From NCBI GenBank assembly GCA_023231075.1, contig JALNWC010000005.1:1-26848 (forward strand): 26,848 nucleotides of DNA. The letters are read 5' to 3'. This stretch comes from Rhodoferax sp. (lineage in GTDB: Bacteria; Pseudomonadota; Gammaproteobacteria; Burkholderiales; Burkholderiaceae_C). The translations under genes were made by a program, and so were the position numbers. How positions within the stretch are numbered: position 1 is the first letter of the stretch; every line of letters begins with the position of its first letter. The notes beneath the pieces are model-generated. The model did no database searches. It was not told the DNA's origin and worked only from the letters and a program-made list of their open reading frames with translations. Shown here piece after piece: positions 7,283-14,118 of the stretch.

Positions 7283-8254
7283 TCACGACTGCGGGTTCAG
7301 CGGCGTCACGGCTTTGCCATGCACCAGAAAGCCGATCAGGTTGTCCGCCGCGAGTTGCGCCATGGCCAGGCGGGTGCGCAGGGTGGCGCTGGCAATGTGC
7401 GGGGTCAGCACCCCATTGGGCACGCTCAACAGGTCCGGGTGCACCTTGGGTTCGCCTTCGAAAACATCGAGCCCGGCTGCGGCAATGGTGCCTTGCTTCA
7501 GGGCTGCGGCCAGGGCTGCATCGTCCACAATGCCACCACGCGCAATGTTGACCAGAGTGGCGGTGGGTTTCATCTGGGCCAGTTCGGCCGCACCGATGGC
7601 GTGGTGCGCCTCGGGGGAATACGGCAGAACCAGAATCAAGTGGTCAGATTGCGCCAGCAGTTCCTGCTTGCTGACCAAGGTAGCGCGGCACGCCTGTTCC
7701 GTGGCTGCGTCCAGGCGTGAACGGTTGTGATAGATCACCTTCATGCCAAAACCATGCGCGCCACGCCTGGCGATGGCCTGGCCAATGCGCCCCATGCCCA
7801 AAATGCCCAGCGTGCTGCCATGCACCTCGGAACCGGCGAACATGTCGTAGCGCCAGCTGGTCCACAAACCGGCGCGCAAAAACCGCTCGCTTTCCGCCAT
7901 GCGCCGGGCGGTGGCCATGAGCAGCGCAAAGCCAAAATCAGCCGTGGTTTCGGTCAGCACATCGGGCGTGTTGGTGGCCAGCACGCCGGCTGCCGTCATG
8001 GCATCAAGATCAAAATTGTCATAGCCTACCGCCATGTTGGCGCAGACCTTGAGCTCGGGGCAAGCGGCCAACAGCGGAGCATCAATGCGCTGGCTGCCGG
8101 TGGTGAACACGCCCTGCTTGCCCTGGAGTTGCCGGATCAGCTCAGCGGGTGACCAAATGACGTCGTCCTGGTTGGAGGTGACATCGAAATGCTGTTCCAG
8201 CAGCGTCAATATTTGCGGGAACACGGCGCGCGCAACCAAAATACCCGGTTTCAT
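7283..8254 (-). CDS. D-isomer-specific 2-hydroxyacid dehydrogenase (glyoxylate/hydroxypyruvate reductase-like)
   Basis: A 323-residue NAD(P)-dependent dehydrogenase that probably reduces glyoxylate or hydroxypyruvate. The Rossmann motif LGILGMGRIGQAIARR has its glycines around 152-158. The catalytic triad of the family is visible: Arg239 in NIARGG, Glu268 in DVFEGEP, and His286 in LTPHIASAT. NMAVGYDNFDLDA at 73-85 is typical of the GyaR/GhrB branch. The start is well supported: AGGAGAC lies just upstream of the ATG at 8254-8252. It converges on the LOG gene with 45 bases between the stops, where I see no convincing terminator. The substrate is inferred from the family. Confidence 0.9.
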   Translation of the reverse strand: MKPGILVARAVFPQILTLLEQHFDVTSNQDDVIWSPAELIRQLQGKQGVFTTGSQRIDAPLLAACPELKVCANMAVGYDNFDLDAMTAAGVLATNTPDVLTETTADFGFALLMATARRMAESERFLRAGLWTSWRYDMFAGSEVHGSTLGILGMGRIGQAIARRGAHGFGMKVIYHNRSRLDAATEQACRATLVSKQELLAQSDHLILVLPYSPEAHHAIGAAELAQMKPTATLVNIARGGIVDDAALAAALKQGTIAAAGLDVFEGEPKVHPDLLSVPNGVLTPHIASATLRTRLAMAQLAADNLIGFLVHGKAVTPLNPQS

Positions 8255-8388
8255 CTTTTAAGTCTCCTGACACAGTTGAAAAACGCTGGGAACATTTTTT
8301 TAAAGTACCATTGTCATCGAACAAATATCTTTTTTTGCCTTTGTCAGGCCCATCGCATGGCTTCTATTTTTGTCAGTTTTACACGCCA

Positions 8389-8427
8389 TGTCGATCGACA
8401 AATCGCACGCTCAGACTTGTCTACAAT
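8389..8427 (+). promoter_or_regulatory. Candidate promoter and palindrome upstream of the antiporter operon
   Basis: A TACAAT at 8422-8427 is a good -10 box 34 bases before the mnhE start. The -35 region is poor, and just upstream lies a perfect 12-base palindrome, TGTCGATCGACA at 8389-8400, which could be an operator. Weak -35 plus palindrome would fit regulated expression. The rest of the 206-base gap (8255-8460) shows only A/T-rich runs and the unassigned promoter of the minus-strand dehydrogenase. Confidence 0.35.
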
Positions 8428-8460
8428 CGCGCAAAATAAAAATTTCAACCCCCGATCAAC

Positions 8461-8937
8461 GTGATTCGTTCATTCAGCCTGTTCGTTTTTTTATACCTGT
8501 TCTGGCTCCTGCTGTCAGGTTTTTTTACGCCATTTTTGCTGGCGTCGGGTATCGGTTGTGCGTTGGCCGTGACCTGGTTTGCGCGACGCATGAACGTGGT
8601 CGACGACGAAGGCCATCCGATCCAGCTGGGACCTCATGCCCTGATTTACTGGGCCTGGCTTTGCAAGGAAATCATCAAGTCGGCATGGGACGTCAGCAAA
8701 ATCATCATGCACCCCAAGTTGCCCATCAGTCCGACGCTGGTGCGCTTCAAACCCTCTCAAAGAACGGATGTCGGTTTGGTGATGCACGCCAACTCCATCA
8801 CATTGACGCCGGGCACCATCACGATTGAAGCCCATGCCAAGGAATTTCTGGTGCATGGTCTGACACGCGCCTCTGCGCAAGCGGTGGTGGGCAGTGAGAT
8901 GGATCGGCGGGTCACGGCATGCGAGGGCAAGGTCTGA
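8461..8937 (+). CDS. mnhE: Cation/proton antiporter subunit E (MrpE/MnhE-like)
   Basis: First gene of a ten-gene antiporter operon; 158 residues. MrpE is a small membrane subunit whose two or so N-terminal helices precede a cytoplasmic domain. Here residues 5-40 are hydrophobic (FSLFVFLYLFWLLLSGFF and onward). The family signature follows: WLCKEIIKSAWDVSKIIM, then MHANSITLTPGTITIEA and FLVHGL. It starts with GTG at 8461 without a visible Shine-Dalgarno sequence; no better start keeps the first helix. In archaeal membrane-bound hydrogenase the equivalent is MbhA. The stop overlaps the start of mnhF by one base. Confidence 0.93.
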   Translation: MIRSFSLFVFLYLFWLLLSGFFTPFLLASGIGCALAVTWFARRMNVVDDEGHPIQLGPHALIYWAWLCKEIIKSAWDVSKIIMHPKLPISPTLVRFKPSQRTDVGLVMHANSITLTPGTITIEAHAKEFLVHGLTRASAQAVVGSEMDRRVTACEGKV

Positions 8938-9242
8938 TGTTCGCAGCCGCAGCCATCGCACTGCTGCTGACCCTGGCCCTGGCTCTGGTACGCGCCACTT
9001 TGGGGCCAACGGTTTTCGACCGGGCGCAGGCCGCCAACACCATCGGCACGGTGGCGATGTTGCTGCTGGCGGTCTTGGGGTTCCTGAATGGGCGCCCCGA
9101 GTTTTTGGATCTGGCCATCGTTTACGGCTTGCTGAACGTGATCGGCACGATTGCGGTTCTGAAATATTTCAGACGCGGGGATCTGGGCGATCCGGGCGAC
9201 GAAAACGAAGAGTCAACCGCAAAAGAAGAGCCCACCGCATGA
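8937..9242 (+). CDS. mnhF: Cation/proton antiporter subunit F (MrpF/MnhF-like)
   Basis: About 101 residues with three hydrophobic helices. The family segment RATLGPTVFDRAQAANTIG is present, followed by LDLAIVYGLLNVIGTIAVLKYF, matching MrpF. I chose the ATG at 8937, which overlaps the mnhE stop as TGATG and is preceded by GAGGGCAAGG; an in-frame ATG at 8919 would add six residues. The C-terminal tail is acidic (GDLGDPGDENEESTAKEEP), unusually long for this subunit, and may face the cytoplasm. It overlaps mnhG by four bases (ATGA). Confidence 0.93.
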   Translation: MFAAAAIALLLTLALALVRATLGPTVFDRAQAANTIGTVAMLLLAVLGFLNGRPEFLDLAIVYGLLNVIGTIAVLKYFRRGDLGDPGDENEESTAKEEPTA

Positions 9243-9565
9243 ATTTACTCGTCACGATTTTGAGTTGGTTCAGTTTGGTCCTTGGCGGCGTTTTTTGTGT
9301 TGTGGGTGCCATCGGCTTGCTGCGCATGCCCGATTTTTTTACCCGGATGCACGCCGCCAGCGTGATCGAAACGCTGGGCGCCGGCCTGATTTTGTTGGGA
9401 CTTGTGTTGCAGGCAGGATTCACCCTGGTGAGCGTGAAGTTACTCATGCTGGGCCTGTTGATCCTGTTCGTCAGCCCCACCGCAACCCATGCGCTGGCGC
9501 GCGCTGCCATGGTGCGGGGGATCAAACACCTTGCCGTCGAGGAGAAGTCATCATCGAAACCCTGA
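9239..9565 (+). CDS. mnhG: Cation/proton antiporter subunit G (MrpG/MnhG-like)
   Basis: A 108-residue three-helix subunit. The family motif GAIGLLRMPDFFTRMHAAS (about 23-41) is followed by ETLGAGLILLGLVLQ and a last helix, LLMLGLLILFVSPTATHALARAA; both are diagnostic for MrpG. The gene starts within the stop of mnhF (ATGA), so translation is probably coupled. Its 3' end overlaps the following gene, whose ribosome binding site (AGGAG at 9540-9544) lies inside mnhG. Confidence 0.94.
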   Translation: MNLLVTILSWFSLVLGGVFCVVGAIGLLRMPDFFTRMHAASVIETLGAGLILLGLVLQAGFTLVSVKLLMLGLLILFVSPTATHALARAAMVRGIKHLAVEEKSSSKP

Positions 9566-10089
9566 TCATCAACGTGCTGATGTCCATGATGGCGGTGAGT
9601 GTTCTGGTCATCATCCGCAGCCGAAATTTGTTCGGCGTGATTGTGCTCAGCGGTATCTACAGCTTCCTGATGGCCACCGTGCTGGTGGCCATGGACGCAG
9701 TGGACGTGGCCATGACCGAAGCGGCTGTGGGTGCGGGCATCTCGACCGTTCTTTTGCTGGGTGCGCTCTACCTGTGCAAAAGTGAAGAGGCGCATCCGCC
9801 CAAAAAACCATTCCTGCCGCTATTGGTCTCCATGTCTGTCGGCGGCATGTTGGTCTACGGCACCCTGGGTCTGCCTGAATTCTCAGACCCCCAAGCACCG
9901 ATCCACGTGCATGTGGTGCCACGCTATCTCAATGAAATGAAGCAAGAGGTCGACGTACCCAACGTGGTCACGGCCGTGTTGGCCAGCTACCGTGGTTTCG
10001 ATACCTTGGGTGAAACCACGGTGGTCTTTACCGCGGGTGCCGGGGTCGTTGCGCTGCTGCGCAGGCGCCGCAAAGGGCGCAAACCATGA
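9553..10089 (+). CDS. MrpA C-terminal-like subunit (DUF4040/MbhD fused to MbhE domain), non-canonical start
   Basis: About 178 residues equivalent to the C-terminal part of MrpA, or MbhD plus MbhE of archaeal hydrogenase. The DUF4040 part carries IIRSRNLFGVIVLSGIYSF and DVAMTEAAVGAGISTVLLL; the MbhE part carries VPNVVTAVLASYRGFDTLGE and VVFTAGAGVVALL. Both are highly characteristic. The start is odd. AGGAGAAG at 9540-9547 points to 9550-9553, but the codons there are ATC ATC GAA, not ATG or GTG. The next usable start is GTG at 9574, then ATG at 9580, which would remove part of the first helix and leave them too far from the ribosome site. I give ATC at 9553 as the best-spaced start. The 3' end overlaps mnhB by ATGA. 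Confidence 0.85.
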   Translation: METLIINVLMSMMAVSVLVIIRSRNLFGVIVLSGIYSFLMATVLVAMDAVDVAMTEAAVGAGISTVLLLGALYLCKSEEAHPPKKPFLPLLVSMSVGGMLVYGTLGLPEFSDPQAPIHVHVVPRYLNEMKQEVDVPNVVTAVLASYRGFDTLGETTVVFTAGAGVVALLRRRRKGRKP

Positions 10090-10514
10090 AAAACGACCTG
10101 ATCCTGCGGGTGATCGCCAAGTTGCTGATTCCGTTCATTTTGCTGTTTGCCCTGTATGTGCAGTTTCATGGCGACTTCGGACCGGGGGGTGGCTTTCAGG
10201 CGGGCGTGATTCTGGCGGCAGCCGTCATTTTTTATGCCCTGATCTATGGCCTGGCCGACGCGCGCAAGGTGGTGCCCGAGCCTCTTGTTGAATCCATGAT
10301 GGCCATCGGTGTGCTGATTTACGCAGGCGTTGGCGTGGCGGGTTTGCTGCTGGGTGGCAATTACCTTGATTATTTTGTGCTCGACCCCAACCCGGTGCGG
10401 GGCCAGCATCGCGGCATTTTCTGGGTCGAGGTCGGCGTGGCCACCACGGTATCAGGTGTCATGTTGAAAATTTTTTACATGTTCGCTGACCGCGGCAAGG
10501 TGGACGAAGAATGA
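10086..10514 (+). CDS. mnhB: Cation/proton antiporter subunit B (MrpB/MnhB-like)
   Basis: A 142-residue membrane protein with the MnhB domain. The family signature FHGDFGPGGGFQAGVILAAA appears at about residues 27-46, followed by helices around 50, 72-90 and 115-130. FWVEVGVATTVSGVMLKIFY near the C-terminus is typical. The start overlaps the preceding stop as ATGA, and the stop overlaps mnhC in the same way, so expression is tightly coupled. It corresponds to MbhF in the archaeal order. Confidence 0.94.
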   Translation: MKNDLILRVIAKLLIPFILLFALYVQFHGDFGPGGGFQAGVILAAAVIFYALIYGLADARKVVPEPLVESMMAIGVLIYAGVGVAGLLLGGNYLDYFVLDPNPVRGQHRGIFWVEVGVATTVSGVMLKIFYMFADRGKVDEE

Positions 10515-10906
10515 CCGGCGCCACGACCTCCATGACGCTGGGCAGTCACTTTACCTACTTCATCACGATTTTCCTGATGGTTGCGGGGCTCTTCATCGTG
10601 ATTTCGCGCCCCAATCTGATCAAGAAACTCATTGGCCTGGGTATTTTTCAGACTTCGGTTTATCTGCTCTACATTGCGCCGGCCAAATTGATCGGCGGCA
10701 CGGCACCCATCCTGAGTAACGCATTCACGGTGTACTCCAACCCCCTGCCCCACGTGCTGATTTTGACGGCCATCGTGGTCGGTGTGGCGACGCTGGCCTT
10801 GGGCCTGGCCCTGGTGGTGCGGATTCGCGAAGCCTACGACACCATCGAAGAGGATGACATCCTGGCCCGGGACAGCAACGCAGAAGACAACGGTAACGCA
10901 ACATGA
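10511..10906 (+). CDS. mnhC: Cation/proton antiporter subunit C (MrpC/MnhC-like, NuoK homologue)
   Basis: A 131-residue three-helix protein of the NuoK/MrpC family. Recognised by IISRPNLIKKLIGLGIFQTS-type text in the first half (here VISRPNLIKKLIGLGIFQTS at about 31-50) and DPLPQ-like ...YSNPLPHVLILTAIVVGVA in the second, the standard MrpC pattern. The tail (YDTIEEDDILARDSN) is acidic. It overlaps both neighbours by four bases. The complex I relative NuoK forms part of the lateral ion path; a similar role here is inference. Confidence 0.94.
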   Translation: MTGATTSMTLGSHFTYFITIFLMVAGLFIVISRPNLIKKLIGLGIFQTSVYLLYIAPAKLIGGTAPILSNAFTVYSNPLPHVLILTAIVVGVATLALGLALVVRIREAYDTIEEDDILARDSNAEDNGNAT

Positions 10907-12387
10907 ATCTGGCCCCGCACCTGCCTGCTTTGCAAGTGGTTGTTCCGCTGATTGCGGCCCCGCTCACCGTCCTGTTGCGCCAGCGCAGTGTGGCATTTGC
11001 CGTGGCACTGGTGGCAAGCTGGCTCGCCTTGGCGATCTCGCTGCTGCTGTGGTGGCAGGTAGCCAACACCGGCATCATCAGCTACGCCATCGGTAGCTGG
11101 CCGGCCCCTTGGGGCATCGAGTACCGGATCGACCGTTTGAACTCGTTTATCCTGGTGCTGGTAGCCGGCATCGCCGCCCTGGTGCTGCCTTTCAGCCGCG
11201 CCAGTATCGAGTCCGAAGTCGCGGCACAGCAGCACTACCTTTTCTACACCATGTTTGTGTTGTGCCTGGCCGGGCTGCTGGGCATAGCGATCACCGGCGA
11301 TGCCTTCAATATTTTTGTGTTTCTGGAGGTCTCCTCGCTGTCGGCCTATGTGCTGATTGCGCTGGGCCGTGATCGCCGTGCGCTGTTTGCAGCCTACCAG
11401 TACCTGCTCATGGGTTCCATCGGCGCGACCTTTCTGGTCATCGGGATCGGCCTGCTTTACCTCATGACCGGCACCCTGAACCTGGCCGACATGGGCCAGC
11501 GTCTGGCCTCGGTGCAGGGCACGCGTCCGGTATTGGCGGCGCTGGCCTTCATTACCGTGGGCGTTTCGCTCAAACTGGCCTTGTTCCCGCTGCACCAGTG
11601 GTTGCCCAATGCCTATACCTTTGCACCCTCGGCGGTGTCGGCCTTTTTGGCAGCCACGGCGACCAAGGTGGCGGTGTATGTGCTGCTGCGCTTTTATTTC
11701 ACGGTGTTTGGCGAATCGGCGGTGTTTGCCAGGTTGCCCATGCAGCAAATGATGCTGCTGCTGGCGTTGGCCGGCATGTTCGCGGCGTCGACCATCGCCA
11801 TCTTCCAGACTGACCTGAAACGGCTGTTTGCCTACTCCAGCGTGGCACAAATCGGCTACATCATTCTCGGTCTGTCATTCAACTCGGTCAGCGGCCTGAC
11901 CGCCAGCATCGTGCACCTGTTCAACCATGGCGTGACCAAAGGCGCCATCTTCATGCTGCTGGGCTGCGTTGCGCTCGGCGTGGGTGGCACCAGTCTGACG
12001 CGGGTGCAGGGTCTGGGCAAGCGCATGCCACTGGCCAGCTTTGGCATGGTGATCGGCGGACTGTCCCTGATGGGCGTTCCGGGTACCGCCGGTTTTATCA
12101 GCAAGTGGTATTTGTTGCTGGCGGCACTCGAGCAAGGCCAATGGTGGCTGGTGTTCATGATTGCCCTGTCGTCCCTGCTGGCAGCTGTGTATGTCTGGCG
12201 CTTTGTCGAAGCGGCGTATCTCCGTGAGCCGCATCAGAACACGACCAATGTCGCGCCTACACCCTGGCTGATGTCTGTGCCAACCGCTATTTTGGTGCTT
12301 GCCATTGTGTATTTCGGACTCGACACCTCGTTCACGATGGGCACCGCCTCCGAGGCTGCGGCGGCACTCATTGGGGGGTCTCGCTGA
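10903..12387 (+). CDS. mnhD: Proton-translocating antiporter subunit D, first copy (MrpD-like)
   Basis: A 494-residue polytopic subunit related to MrpD, NuoM and NuoN (about 14 helices). The residues of the proton path are all found: Glu142 in TM5 (FVFLEVSSLSAY), Lys224 in TM7 (SLKLALFPLHQWLP), Lys255 in TM8 (TATKVAVYVLL), His342/Lys346 (FNHGVTKGAIF) and Lys401 in TM12 (GFISKWYLL). This is the most MrpD-like of the three D-type subunits and sits where MbhH sits in archaeal hydrogenase. It overlaps mnhC by ATGA and touches the next gene as TGATG. Confidence 0.94.
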   Translation: MNLAPHLPALQVVVPLIAAPLTVLLRQRSVAFAVALVASWLALAISLLLWWQVANTGIISYAIGSWPAPWGIEYRIDRLNSFILVLVAGIAALVLPFSRASIESEVAAQQHYLFYTMFVLCLAGLLGIAITGDAFNIFVFLEVSSLSAYVLIALGRDRRALFAAYQYLLMGSIGATFLVIGIGLLYLMTGTLNLADMGQRLASVQGTRPVLAALAFITVGVSLKLALFPLHQWLPNAYTFAPSAVSAFLAATATKVAVYVLLRFYFTVFGESAVFARLPMQQMMLLLALAGMFAASTIAIFQTDLKRLFAYSSVAQIGYIILGLSFNSVSGLTASIVHLFNHGVTKGAIFMLLGCVALGVGGTSLTRVQGLGKRMPLASFGMVIGGLSLMGVPGTAGFISKWYLLLAALEQGQWWLVFMIALSSLLAAVYVWRFVEAAYLREPHQNTTNVAPTPWLMSVPTAILVLAIVYFGLDTSFTMGTASEAAAALIGGSR

Positions 12388-13853
12388 TGCTGACACCTGA
12401 ACAAGCCATCCTGGCGTCCATGGCCGTGCCCTTGACGGGCGCCATCTTGATTTCGCTGGCCGGGCGCCTGCCCAACCTGCGCGAAGCCATCACGCTGGTC
12501 ACTGCCGCCGTGCTGTTGACGGTGGTATCAACGCTGTTGCCACTGGTGATGGCAGGTGGGCGACCCAGCCTGGTGCTGTTCAGTTTGCTGCCAGGGCTTG
12601 ACATTGCGTTTGCGGTCGAGCCGCTCGGCATGCTGTTTGCGCTCATTGCCTCCGGCTTGTGGATCGTCAATTCGCTGTACTCGATCGGCTACATGCGCGG
12701 CAACCAGGAAGCCCACCAGACGCGCTTTTTTGTCTGCTTTGCACTGGCACTGGCCGCCACCATGGGCATTGCTTTCTCGGGCAACCTGTTGACCCTGTTC
12801 ATCTTTTATGAAGTGCTGACGCTCAGCACCTACCCCCTGGTCACCCACCACGGCACCGAGAAGGCCCGCGACGGCGGACGTGTCTACCTCGGTCTGCTGC
12901 TGAGCACGTCCACGGTGTTGCTGCTGCCGGCGCTGGTGTTCATCTGGCATGTCGCGGGCACCACCGACTTCACGGTGGGCGGCATTCTGGCCGACAAGCT
13001 CAAGCCGGGTGAGCTCGCGCTGCTGTTGGGCCTGTGCGTGTTCGGTATCGGCAAGGCGGCGCTGATGCCTTTTCACCGCTGGCTGCCCGCCGCCATGGTG
13101 GCACCCACACCCGTGTCGGCACTGCTGCACGCCGTGGCGGTGGTCAAGGCCGGGGTCTTCAGCGTGGTCAAGGTGATGGTTTATGTGTTTGGTGTGGACA
13201 CCCTCGCCACAGCAGGCGCCTCAAATTGGCTGGTGCTTGTGGCCGGATTCACCATCATCGCAGCTTCAGTGGTGGCGCTGACGGCAGACAATCTGAAACG
13301 TCGGCTCGCCTACTCCACGATCAGCCAGCTGTCCTACGTGACGATGGCCGCCGCCCTGCTGGCGCCCTTGTCCCTGGTGGGAGCGGTGTTGCATATTGCG
13401 GCCCACGCGGTGGGCAAGATCACACTCTTCTTTGCCGCTGGCGCCATCTACACCGCAGCCCACAAAACCGAGGTCAGCCAGCTCGATGGCATCGGTCGGC
13501 GCATGCCCTGGACTCTGGGCGCCTTTGCCATTGCCGCACTGTCGATGATCGGCCTGCCACCGACAGCAGGTTTTATTTCCAAGTGGTACATGGTGTCGGG
13601 CGCCATGGCCAGCCAGCATTGGCTGGCAGTCACAGTGATCGTGTTGAGCACACTGCTCAATGCGGGATATTTTCTGCCCATTGTTTACCGCGCTTTCTTT
13701 GTGGCGCCGCCCGCCGATGGGCATGACCATCCGCACGGCGAAGCACCCTTGCCGATGGTGATCGCCTTGACGGCCACAGCCGCAGGAACGGTGCTATTGT
13801 TTTTCTTTCCCGACGTGCCCTTGGCGCTGGCCCGTCAGCTGATCAACCCGTGA
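12387..13853 (+). CDS. Second antiporter D-like subunit (NuoL/NuoM type)
   Basis: A 488-residue polytopic subunit, again with the full ion-path set: Glu142 (FIFYEVLTLSTYPLV), Lys223 (GIGKAALMPFHRWLP), His248 and Lys254 (TPVSALLHAVAVVKAGVF), Lys344 (AHAVGKITLFF) and Lys399 (GFISKWYMV). The TPVSALLHAVAVVKAG segment is of the NuoL/NuoM/MrpA-N-terminal style, unlike the first D copy. It may replace the N-terminal half of MrpA, which is otherwise missing from the operon. It follows the first D gene with a one-base overlap. A strong ribosome site (GAGGAGG) for the next gene lies at its stop. Confidence 0.92.
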   Translation: MLTPEQAILASMAVPLTGAILISLAGRLPNLREAITLVTAAVLLTVVSTLLPLVMAGGRPSLVLFSLLPGLDIAFAVEPLGMLFALIASGLWIVNSLYSIGYMRGNQEAHQTRFFVCFALALAATMGIAFSGNLLTLFIFYEVLTLSTYPLVTHHGTEKARDGGRVYLGLLLSTSTVLLLPALVFIWHVAGTTDFTVGGILADKLKPGELALLLGLCVFGIGKAALMPFHRWLPAAMVAPTPVSALLHAVAVVKAGVFSVVKVMVYVFGVDTLATAGASNWLVLVAGFTIIAASVVALTADNLKRRLAYSTISQLSYVTMAAALLAPLSLVGAVLHIAAHAVGKITLFFAAGAIYTAAHKTEVSQLDGIGRRMPWTLGAFAIAALSMIGLPPTAGFISKWYMVSGAMASQHWLAVTVIVLSTLLNAGYFLPIVYRAFFVAPPADGHDHPHGEAPLPMVIALTATAAGTVLLFFFPDVPLALARQLINP

Positions 13854-13863
13854 GGAGGAACCC

Positions 13864-14118
13864 ATGGATGAAAAAAACCACTGGCTGGATCAGCCCGGCA
13901 ACGTCAAGTTGTTGTGGCGCGGTTTTCTGTTGGTGCTCCTGCTCACGGTGGTAGCGGAATTCTGGATTCCCATGCACCCCCATTTTGCGATCGAATCCAT
14001 TTTTGGTTTCAATGCCTGGTATGGCTTTGTGGTCTGTGCCCTGATGATCGGGCTCGCCAAGGGTTTGGCGCTGCTACTGGAACGCCCTGATACCTATTAC
14101 GGCAAAGACAATGACTGA
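13864..14118 (+). CDS. Small two-helix membrane protein of the antiporter operon
   Basis: An 84-residue protein with two predicted helices, about 16-34 (LLWRGFLLVLLLTVVAEF) and 50-70 (AWYGFVVCALMIGLAKGLAL), separated by a short His-containing loop (HPHFAIESIFGF). It ends in an acidic RPDTYYGKDND tail. It is not an Mrp subunit by name. I recall similar small proteins (PxNVKxxW..., FGFYAxYGFVACV..., EDYY) beside Mrp-like genes in other proteobacteria, but cannot verify this. It has a strong ribosome binding site (GAGGAGGAACCC), the only one in the operon not created by overlap, and overlaps the next gene by eight bases. It is probably an accessory subunit; function unknown. Confidence 0.85.
   Translation: MDEKNHWLDQPGNVKLLWRGFLLVLLLTVVAEFWIPMHPHFAIESIFGFNAWYGFVVCALMIGLAKGLALLLERPDTYYGKDND

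Noticed and set aside
10834..11850. Long minus-strand open frame (338 codons) opposite the first D-type antiporter gene.
   Set aside because: Gln/His/Arg-rich text typical of the complement of GC-rich hydrophobic coding sequence; the plus frame is a clear MrpD-like protein.
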